From contig NZ_KB907978.1 in NCBI RefSeq assembly GCF_000382265.1, positions 157,896-221,895 of the forward strand: DNA of 64,000 bases, in the 5' to 3' direction. The notes beneath the pieces were generated by a model that saw nothing but the letters and a program-made list of their open reading frames with translations, did not search any database and was not told where the DNA came from. A program made the translations under genes and the position numbers. This document shows positions 16,423-23,470 of this stretch, in pieces (the first letter of the stretch is position 1; every line of letters starts with the position of its first letter). Source of the DNA: Yoonia vestfoldensis DSM 16212. Lineage in GTDB: Bacteria > Pseudomonadota > Alphaproteobacteria > Rhodobacterales > Rhodobacteraceae.

Positions 16423-16881
16423 TCACAGGGGCAATGCAGTCGTATATTTCAGCTCTTTGAGACTGAACGACGACACGACCGATTTGACAAAAGGCTGGCG
16501 GAGCAGCGCATGGGTCATGAAGGCCTCGTAGGCCTCGACATCGTGACAGCGGATTTTCAGGATGTAATCGGCGGTGCCCGACACGGCATGCGCCTCCATG
16601 ATCTCGGGATGGGCGCGGGTCACGGCGGCAAAACCCGCAATCGCGGCCTCGCCATGATCCGACAGCCGGACAGTGGCAAACAAACAAAGGGCCACCTCTG
16701 CCTTGCGCGGATCGAGCAAGGCGAAACGGCCTTTCAACAGCCCCACCGCCTCGAACTCCTGCACCTTGCGCCAGACGGTCGATGTGGCCATGCCCGTCTG
16801 CGTGGCCATCTCAGCCAGTGACAGCGCGGCGTTGCCCTGCAGAACCCGCAGCAAGGCGCGCTCCTGATCGGACAATTTCAT
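16423..16881 (-). CDS. Lrp/AsnC family transcription regulator
   Basis: A 152-residue regulator with an N-terminal winged helix-turn-helix (LSLAEMATQTGMATSTVWRKVQEFEAVGLL) and a C-terminal RAM ligand-binding domain (YILKIRCHDVEAYEAFMTHALLRQPFVKSVVSSFSL). Such proteins sense amino acids. It is divergent from the phenylalanine hydroxylase gene, so control of phenylalanine or tyrosine metabolism is a reasonable inference. It could also be co-transcribed with hisS, which starts 42 bp downstream. Confidence 0.92.
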   Translation of the reverse strand: MKLSDQERALLRVLQGNAALSLAEMATQTGMATSTVWRKVQEFEAVGLLKGRFALLDPRKAEVALCLFATVRLSDHGEAAIAGFAAVTRAHPEIMEAHAVSGTADYILKIRCHDVEAYEAFMTHALLRQPFVKSVVSSFSLKELKYTTALPL

Positions 16882-16898
16882 ATCTGTGATCTTTCTGA

Positions 16899-16947
16899 CT
16901 TCTTATTTCCAAAAATACTCATTTCATTGCCTGAAAGGCAAGAAATT
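16899..16947 (-). repeat. dispersed hairpin-plus-tail repeat, copy B (Lrp/phhA intergenic)
   Basis: Read on the minus strand this is an inverted repeat (TTGCCT, 3-base loop, AGGCAA, extended by an outer ATTTC pairing) followed by the tail GAGTATTTTTGGAAATAAG (16899-16920). The tail matches the nrdJ copy in 21 of 22 bases, while the hairpin sequence differs. It occupies most of the Lrp-phhA control region. Confidence 0.7.
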
Positions 16948-16989
16948 GCGCCTGAACCGGATCACAGTGTTCGCGAAGGAGGTTCCGAG

Positions 16990-17780
16990 ATGCCCAAAGA
17001 CACCACCTATGCCTCTGTGCTGCCCGATGCGGACGGGCTCTATCCCTACGCACCCGAAGACGATGCCGTCTGGGGCATCTGTTCACCTGCCAGATGGCCT
17101 TCCTGCCCGGCAAGGTCGCGCCGGACTACCTCGATGGTGTGGAAAAGCTTGGGCTGAACGCCGCCAAGACCCCGCAGGTGCGCGACATCGACGCCCGCCT
17201 TCATGCGCTGACAGGCGCTGGCGCGCATGGCGTGCCCGCAATCATCCCGCCATCGCAGTTTTTCGACCTGCTGGCCCAGCGCAAGTTTCCGGTCGCCACG
17301 TTTCTGCGGCGGCGCGAACATATGGACTATATCGAGGAACCGGACCTCTTTCACGAGGTGTTCGGCCATTGCCCGTTGCTGACCAACGCGGCTTACGTCG
17401 ATTTCATCGCAGGGTTCGGCCAAAAGGCGCTGGCGATGGACAAGGCCGACCGCTGGTTCATTTTCCGCCTGTTTTGGTTCACCGTCGAATTCGGGATGAT
17501 CCGCACCGATGACGGCTTGCGCGCCTATGGAGCGGGCATCGTGTCATCCCCCGCCGAGGCCGCGCATGCGCTGTCGGGCGATGCGCTGATGCAGGACTTC
17601 GATCTGCTGACGGTGTTCCGCACGCCCTACCGGATCGACATCGTGCAGCCGACCTATTTCGTGATCGACGGGTTCGACCAGTTGGCCGGTCTGCTCGACA
17701 ACGATTTCGCGGCGGTGATCGCGCAGGCGCGCGCGATGGGCGACCTGCCTGCTCTTTTCGAAGGCAAGAAGTCCGTGTAG
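16990..17780 (+). pseudogene. phhA: phenylalanine 4-monooxygenase, interrupted by an apparent one-base deletion
   Basis: Pterin-dependent iron enzyme that turns phenylalanine into tyrosine. Translation should begin at ATG 16990, after a strong AAGGAGG. The first 28 residues read correctly to YAPEDDAVWG, then the frame shifts between 17074 and 17079. The next frame continues LFTCQMAFLPGKVAPDYLDG and runs to the stop with all key parts: iron ligands in FHEVFGH and the glutamate in FTVEFG. Restoring one base (GGCATCTG to GGCCATCTG) would give WGHLFTCQ, the expected sequence. The rest is intact, so this is either a sequencing error or a very recent mutation. Confidence 0.88.
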
Positions 17781-17993
17781 GTGTCGGGCATGACCGACAT
17801 CATCCCCCTTGAAGAAAAGATCGCCCATCTGACGCGCACGGTGGATGATTTGTCCGATATCGTCGCGCGTCAGGAAAAGGAACTGGCGCTGCTGACCCGC
17901 CGCATGGCGATGCTGATGGAACGCGAAGCCGCGCGCGAAATGGAAACAGGTGGGTCGATCCCCTTGGGCGACCAGCGCCCGCCGCATTGGTAG
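17781..17993 (+). CDS. slyX: SlyX family protein
   Basis: A short 67-70 residue protein, mostly one coiled coil (LEEKIAHLTRTVDDLSDIVARQEKEL), ending in the family-typical PPHW. The start is either GTG 17781, directly after the phhA stop, or ATG 17790. Function is not established for the family. It ends 3 bp from the converging dnaE stop. Confidence 0.9.
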   Translation: MSGMTDIIPLEEKIAHLTRTVDDLSDIVARQEKELALLTRRMAMLMEREAAREMETGGSIPLGDQRPPHW

Positions 17994-17996
17994 ACC

Positions 17997-20900
17997 TCAG
18001 GCGTCCTCGACCTCGATCACCCCGCCAAGGCTGCGCAGAGCCCCCTTGATCTGCGGATTAACCGGAAACGGCTCGCCCAGATCAAGCTCGACCTCGCCCG
18101 GCAGATCGGCATTCGTCAGGCAGATATAGACCGGACCGCGCGCGGCCCGCACCCCGTCGCGGGCGGCATTGGCCAGAATGCTGGCAATCGTATCGATGGC
18201 AGAGGGGCTGTCGATGAACACGCGCAGCCCCGCTGACCCCGCATCCGCCACCACGCTGTCGATGGGCGACACCGACCGGCCCAAGAGCTTGAGCTGGTCC
18301 GCCTCCATCGTCGCCTCGCATTGCAGGACGATCTGCGATCCGGTGTCGAGATAGGCGCGCGCAACCTCGAGCGTGTCGGAAAACATCGTGACCTCGTATT
18401 GCCCTGTCGGATCGGACAATTGCACAAAGGCGAAACGGTTGCCGCGTGCCGATTTGCGTTCCTGCCGCCCCGACACGGTGCCCGCCATCTTTACCACCGC
18501 AGGCCCGCGTTCGGCTTTGGCGATCACCTCATCCAGCGTCAGCACCTGCTTGCGCTTCAGCGCGCCCATGTAATCGTCAAGCGGATGGCCCGAGAGATAG
18601 AAACCAATCGCCTTGAATTCCTCGGCCAGCCGTTCGGCGGGCAGCCAGTCGTCACCGAAGGCAAGGCGCGGTTCGGGCAAATCCTCGCCTGCGTCACCAA
18701 ACAGCGACACCTGATTGGATGATTTCTGATCATGGATCGCCGCCGAATAGGCGGTCAGCGCATCAAGGCTGTCCATCACGCGCCGCCGGTTCCGGTCGAG
18801 TACGTCGAAAGCCCCCGCGCGCGCGAGCATCTCCAGCGACCGTTTGCCGATGCGTTTGAGATCGCAGCGCCGCGCGAAATCGAACAGGTTCACAAACGGT
18901 TTCGATGTCGCCCCGGACCCCGCTCCGGGGCCTCCGGCAGAGTGTGGCCCCGCGTCAAGCCCGGAATCACCCTCGCGGCCCGCCACGATCAGCTTCATCG
19001 CCTCGACGCCCACGTTCTTCAAAGCACCCAGCGCATAAACCAGCTTGCCGTCCTGCACCTCGAACGTGGCACCCGACCGGTTCACGCAAGGCGGGATGTA
19101 GTCGATCCTGAGGCCCTTCTTCACTTCCTGAAAATACACACCCAGCTTGTCGGTCAGGTGGATATCGCAGTTCATCACACCGGCCATGAATTCAACCGGG
19201 TGATTGGCTTTCAGCCACGCCGTCTGATAACTGACCACCGCATAGGCGGCGGCGTGGGATTTGTTGAACCCGTAATTGGCGAATTTTTCGAGAAGGTCGA
19301 ACACCTCGCGCGCCTTTTTCGGCTCGACCCCGTTAGCCTTGGCGCCCGCCTCGAACTTGGGGCGTTCCTTCGCCATTTCTTCGGCGATTTTCTTGCCCAT
19401 CGCGCGGCGCAACAGGTCCGCCCCGCCAAGGCTGTAGCCCGCCATGACCTGCGCGATTTCCATCACCTGTTCCTGATAAACGATGATGCCTTGGGTTTCC
19501 GCCAGAATATGGTCGATCGACGGGTGGATCGATTCCAGTTCCTTGATCCCGTTCTTCACCTCGCAATAGGTGGGGATATTCTCCATCGGGCCGGGCCGAT
19601 ACAGCGCCACAAGCGCCACGATATCCTCGATGCACGTCGGTTTCATGCGCTTGAGCGCATCCATCATGCCCGAGCTTTCCACCTGAAACACGGCGATGGT
19701 TTTCGCAGAGGCGTAGAGCGCGTAGGATTTCGGATCATCCAGCGGGATCGCCCCGATGTCGTATTCGAACCCCACGGGCGGCTGGTACAGCACATCGCCA
19801 TCCGCCGTGACATTCAGGCTGCGCCCCGCCTTGCGGATCAGTTCCACCGCGTTCTGGATCACGGTCAGGGTTTTCAGCCCCAGAAAGTCGAATTTCACCA
19901 GCCCCGCCTGTTCGACCCATTTCATGTTGAACTGGGTCGCGGGCATGTCCGAGCGCGGGTCCTGATACAGCGGGACCAGCTCGTCCAGCGGACGGTCCCC
20001 GATCACCACACCGGCGGCATGGGTCGAAGCGTTGCGCAGCAGCCCTTCGACCTGTTGCGCATAGGTCAGAAGGCGTTGGACGACCTCTTCATTCTTGGCC
20101 TCTTCGCGCAGGCGAGGTTCATCGGCCAGCGCCTTTTCGATGCTGACGGGTTTGACGCCTTCGACGGGGATCATTTTCGACAGGCGGTCCACCTGCCCAT
20201 AAGGCATCTGCAACACACGGCCGACATCGCGCACGGCGGCCTTGGACAGAAGCGCACCAAAGGTGATGATCTGGCCCACACGGTCGCGGCCGTATTTGTC
20301 CTGCACATAGCGGATCACCTCTTCGCGGCGATCCATGCAAAAGTCGATGTCGAAGTCGGGCATCGACACACGTTCGGGGTTGAGGAAGCGTTCGAACAGC
20401 AGGCTATAGCGCAAAGGGTCCAGATCGGTGATCAAGAGCGCATAGGCCACAAGCGAGCCTGCCCCCGACCCCCGCCCCGGCCCCACGGGAATCCCGTTGT
20501 CCTTGGCCCATTTGATGAAATCGGCGACGATCAGAAAATAGCCGGGAAACCCCATGCCCTCGATGATGCCCAGTTCGAATTCGAGCCGTTTTTCATAGTC
20601 CTCGACCGAGGCCGCATGCGGGATCACGGCCAGGCGATCGCGCAGGCCTTCCTGTGCCTGACGGCGCAGTTCGGCCACCTCGTCATCGGCGAATTTGGGC
20701 AGGATCGGCGCGCGTTTATACGCCTTGAACGCGCAGCGTTGCGCGATCTCGATGGTGTTTTCCAGTGCTTCGGGCAGGTCCGCGAACAGCGTCGCCATTT
20801 CGCGCGGCGTCTTGAAATAATGCTGCGACGTCAGGCGGCGGCGCGGTTCCTGCTGGTCGACATAAGCGCCATCTGCGATGCAGATCAGCGCATCGTGGGC

Positions 20901-21563
20901 CTCATAGAACGCGGCCTTGGGGAAATAGACGTCATTGGTCGCAACCAGCGGCAGGCCCTTGGCATAGGCCATTTCGACATGGCCACGTTCAGACAGGCGT
21001 TCGGCCTCGGGCAGGCCACCGTCAACCGGATGGCGCTGCAATTCGACATAGAGCCGGTCAGGGTAGATCGCCGCCAACTGGTCGAGCAACAGTTCAGCCT
21101 TGGCCTGCTGGCCATGCCGCAAGAGCCGCCCGATCGGGCCGTCAGGGCCACCCGTCAGGCAGATCAGACCCGCGCTGTATTGCGCCAGTTCATCGACCGT
21201 GACCTGCGGCAATTCCCCCGCAGCATCGAGATAGGCGCAGGAATTGAGTTTCATCAGGTTCAGATAGCCCGCCTCGTTCTGCGCCAGCAGCACGATGGGT
21301 GCCGGAGCCTCGGGCCGTTTGCCGGGTTCGGGCGTCGCATAAGCGAGATCCAGCTGGCAGCCCATGATGGGCTGCACACCCGCCTTGGTCGCGTATTCGG
21401 AAAACTCCAGCGCGCAGAACATGTTGTTGGTATCGGTCACGGCGACCGCAGGCATCCCCATGCCCGCCGCCAAGGGGGCCAGCGATTTGACCGGCACCGC
21501 CCCTTCCAGCAGGGAATATTCGGTATGGGTGCGCAGGTGGATGAATCGGGGCTGATCTGTCAT
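17997..21563 (-). CDS. dnaE: DNA polymerase III alpha subunit
   Basis: Main replicative polymerase, 1188 residues from ATG 21563. An N-terminal PHP domain (FIHLRTHTEYSLLEGA) is followed by the C-family polymerase core with catalytic aspartates in PDFDIDFCMDRR, a helix-hairpin-helix region and an OB fold (VKMAGTVSGRQERKSARG). The frame extends far upstream of ATG 21563 but that part is low complexity and overlaps a regulator gene. About 23 residues (GDSGLDAGPHSAGGPGAGSG and following) after MKLIVAGRE look inserted and are encoded by a palindromic repeat at 18903-18973. No ribosome site is obvious. Confidence 0.97.
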   Translation of the reverse strand: MTDQPRFIHLRTHTEYSLLEGAVPVKSLAPLAAGMGMPAVAVTDTNNMFCALEFSEYATKAGVQPIMGCQLDLAYATPEPGKRPEAPAPIVLLAQNEAGYLNLMKLNSCAYLDAAGELPQVTVDELAQYSAGLICLTGGPDGPIGRLLRHGQQAKAELLLDQLAAIYPDRLYVELQRHPVDGGLPEAERLSERGHVEMAYAKGLPLVATNDVYFPKAAFYEAHDALICIADGAYVDQQEPRRRLTSQHYFKTPREMATLFADLPEALENTIEIAQRCAFKAYKRAPILPKFADDEVAELRRQAQEGLRDRLAVIPHAASVEDYEKRLEFELGIIEGMGFPGYFLIVADFIKWAKDNGIPVGPGRGSGAGSLVAYALLITDLDPLRYSLLFERFLNPERVSMPDFDIDFCMDRREEVIRYVQDKYGRDRVGQIITFGALLSKAAVRDVGRVLQMPYGQVDRLSKMIPVEGVKPVSIEKALADEPRLREEAKNEEVVQRLLTYAQQVEGLLRNASTHAAGVVIGDRPLDELVPLYQDPRSDMPATQFNMKWVEQAGLVKFDFLGLKTLTVIQNAVELIRKAGRSLNVTADGDVLYQPPVGFEYDIGAIPLDDPKSYALYASAKTIAVFQVESSGMMDALKRMKPTCIEDIVALVALYRPGPMENIPTYCEVKNGIKELESIHPSIDHILAETQGIIVYQEQVMEIAQVMAGYSLGGADLLRRAMGKKIAEEMAKERPKFEAGAKANGVEPKKAREVFDLLEKFANYGFNKSHAAAYAVVSYQTAWLKANHPVEFMAGVMNCDIHLTDKLGVYFQEVKKGLRIDYIPPCVNRSGATFEVQDGKLVYALGALKNVGVEAMKLIVAGREGDSGLDAGPHSAGGPGAGSGATSKPFVNLFDFARRCDLKRIGKRSLEMLARAGAFDVLDRNRRRVMDSLDALTAYSAAIHDQKSSNQVSLFGDAGEDLPEPRLAFGDDWLPAERLAEEFKAIGFYLSGHPLDDYMGALKRKQVLTLDEVIAKAERGPAVVKMAGTVSGRQERKSARGNRFAFVQLSDPTGQYEVTMFSDTLEVARAYLDTGSQIVLQCEATMEADQLKLLGRSVSPIDSVVADAGSAGLRVFIDSPSAIDTIASILANAARDGVRAARGPVYICLTNADLPGEVELDLGEPFPVNPQIKGALRSLGGVIEVEDA
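18903..18973. repeat. palindromic GC-rich repeat inserted in frame in dnaE
   Basis: A perfect 7 bp stem CCCCGGA/TCCGGGG (18911-18917, 18924-18930) is followed by GGCCCCGCGTCAAGCCCGG, a degraded second arm. The unit encodes about 23 glycine/alanine-rich residues between conserved DnaE blocks. It resembles the 'GTCAAGCCCGG' palindromes scattered between genes in this order, and is a different family from the hairpin-plus-tail copies. Confidence 0.7.
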
Positions 21564-21651
21564 GCGCCAAGGGTAGCGGATGGGCGCGCAGGCACAAGGT
21601 GGCGCGGGCCTGTCGCTTGACTTGGACCTTCTTCGGCTGACACTGCGTGCG

Positions 21652-21948
21652 ATGACTGACAAACTCGATTCCTTTTTTGGGGCCATGTCCGACCCGACCC
21701 GCCGCGCGGTGCTGGAACGGCTGGCCGCCGGGCCCGCGAGCGTGGGCGAGCTGCACAAGCCGCACAAGATGGCGCTGCCGACCTTCATGCGGCATCTCAA
21801 GGTGCTGGAGGACAGCGGCGTCGTGCGGTCGATCAAGAAAGGGCGCGTGCGCACCTGCCAGCTTGAAACCGCGCCTCTGATCGAGGTGCAAGGCTGGCTG
21901 GCGTGGCAGCGCGCGATCTGGGAAAACCGCGATACAGGCCAGCCCTGA
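21652..21948 (+). CDS. ArsR-family winged-helix transcription regulator
   Basis: A 98-residue regulator with the ArsR fold: FFGAMSDPTRRAVLERLAAGPASVGEL, recognition helix region LPTFMRHLKVLEDSGVV and the wing SIKKGRVRTC. It lacks metal-binding cysteine motifs, and members like it usually sit beside an SRPBCC-domain gene, which is absent here. There is no ribosome site before ATG 21652. A TTGACT -35 element at 21617 with weak -10 GACACT at 21639 would place the transcript start almost at the ATG, so the message may be leaderless. It lies 166 bp upstream of xdhA; control of that operon is possible but unproven. Confidence 0.88.
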   Translation: MTDKLDSFFGAMSDPTRRAVLERLAAGPASVGELHKPHKMALPTFMRHLKVLEDSGVVRSIKKGRVRTCQLETAPLIEVQGWLAWQRAIWENRDTGQP

Positions 21949-22049
21949 GCGCCGCCCGCTTTTTCAGCGAACGCAACGCCGCCGGGCAAGTGCCGTTGAA
22001 AACCCTTGCAAACCGGCCTGCAGCCCGTTTTGATACGCTGTGACAACGG

Positions 22050-22078
22050 GCAGATGTCTACGCCGCATCGACATCTGC
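22050..22078. promoter_or_regulatory. perfect 9 bp inverted repeat upstream of xdhA
   Basis: GCAGATGTC (22050-22058) and GACATCTGC (22070-22078) are perfect inverted copies around 11 bases. The repeat ends 36 bp before the xdhA start. It may be an operator for a purine-responsive regulator or a hairpin in the leader RNA. A weak TTGCAA/TTTGAT promoter pair lies just upstream. Confidence 0.5.
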
Positions 22079-22114
22079 ATCCTTTTGATCTGGTAAGGCG
22101 GCAGGTCTACACCA

Positions 22115-23470
22115 ATGGAAATCACGTTTCTTCTCAACGGGGAAACCATGCGTGTCACGGCGCAACCCACGACGACGTTGCTGGACTGGCTGCGCAATGG
22201 ACGCGGCCTCTGCGGCACCAAGGAAGGCTGCAACGAAGGCGATTGCGGGGCCTGCACCGTGATGGTGACCGACGACAGTGGCGCGAAAGCGCTGAACGCC
22301 TGCATCCTGTTTCTGCCGCAACTGCATGGCAAGGCCGTGCGCACCGTCGAAGGGATCGCCGCACCGGATGGCACGCTGCACCCTGTCCAGCAGGCGATGA
22401 TCGACCATCACGGGTCGCAATGCGGGTTCTGCACCCCCGGTTTCATCGCCGCGATGGCGACCGCGCATCTGGCAGGCCGCACCGACCATGACGATGTGCT
22501 GGCAGGCAACCTGTGCCGCTGCACCGGCTACGCCCCGATCATCCGGGCGGCCAAGGCGGCAGAGGCGCAGCCCAGCCCCGACTGGATGCAGGACACACCG
22601 CCTGCTGTGGAAACGGTGCCTTATGCGCCCGAAACACTGGACGCTCTGGCCGCCTTCTATGCCGCCAATCCCGACGCGGTGATCGTCGCGGGCGCAACCG
22701 ATGTGGGGCTGTGGGTGACCAAGCAATTGCGCGATCTGCCAAAGCCCCTGTTCCTGCACCGCTGCACCGATCTGCAGCAGGTTGAGGTTACGGATGATGC
22801 ACTCCATTTCGGCGCAACCGTCACGATGACCGCGGTGCTGGATGTGCTACGCGACCATCATCCGTCCTACGCCGAACTGGTCCGGCGGTACGGGTCCGAT
22901 CAGGTGCGCAACGCCGCGACCATCGGCGGCAATATCGCCAACGGGTCACCCATCGGGGATAATCCGCCCGCGCTGATCGCACTGGGGGCGCAGCTGCATC
23001 TGCGGCGCGGCGATGCTCTGCGCGAGATGCCGATCGAGGCTTTCTTTCTCGACTACGGCAAACAGAACCGCCAGCCCGGCGAATTGGTGACGGGTGTGAC
23101 CCTGCCCCGCCACGCGCCTGACCTGCGCTGCTACAAAATCTCCAAACGCTTCGATCAGGACATCTCGGCGGTGTGCGGCTGTTTCAATATCAGCGTCGTG
23201 GAAGGCGTGGTCGCATCGGCGCGCATCGCCTTTGGCGGCATGTCGGGTATACCCGCGCGCGCCACAACGGTCGAGCAGGCATTGATCGGCCAGCCGTGGA
23301 CGCAAGCCACAGTTGATGTGGCTGCCGGCTCTTTTTCTGATGATTTTACGCCTCTGTCGGACATGCGCGCCAGTGCTGCTTATCGACTTGAGGTCGCGCA
23401 GAACCTGCTGCACCGTTATTTCGCGCAAAGTCAGGGGCAAGCCGCCAATGTGCTGGAGGTATCGGCATGA
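22115..23470 (+). CDS. xdhA: xanthine dehydrogenase small subunit ([2Fe-2S] and FAD)
   Basis: Electron-transfer subunit of xanthine dehydrogenase, which oxidises hypoxanthine and xanthine to urate. The N-terminal ferredoxin domain has GCNEGDCGACTV; the second cluster has QCGFCTPGF and CRCTGY. The FAD domain has VIVAGATDVGLWV and RNAATIGGNIANGSPIGD. At 451 residues it is complete. It starts at ATG 22115 and overlaps xdhB by 4 bp (ATGA). It begins a seven-gene run ending at the solute-binding protein near 31.2 kb. Confidence 0.96.
   Translation: MEITFLLNGETMRVTAQPTTTLLDWLRNGRGLCGTKEGCNEGDCGACTVMVTDDSGAKALNACILFLPQLHGKAVRTVEGIAAPDGTLHPVQQAMIDHHGSQCGFCTPGFIAAMATAHLAGRTDHDDVLAGNLCRCTGYAPIIRAAKAAEAQPSPDWMQDTPPAVETVPYAPETLDALAAFYAANPDAVIVAGATDVGLWVTKQLRDLPKPLFLHRCTDLQQVEVTDDALHFGATVTMTAVLDVLRDHHPSYAELVRRYGSDQVRNAATIGGNIANGSPIGDNPPALIALGAQLHLRRGDALREMPIEAFFLDYGKQNRQPGELVTGVTLPRHAPDLRCYKISKRFDQDISAVCGCFNISVVEGVVASARIAFGGMSGIPARATTVEQALIGQPWTQATVDVAAGSFSDDFTPLSDMRASAAYRLEVAQNLLHRYFAQSQGQAANVLEVSA

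Noticed and set aside
18732..21620. A 962-codon plus-strand frame opposite dnaE
   Set aside because: DnaE on the minus strand has full catalytic motifs; the plus frame has none and shows shadow composition.
21564..22046. N-terminal extension of dnaE by 161 residues
   Set aside because: Low-complexity sequence that overlaps the ArsR gene; the PHP domain starts right after ATG 21563.
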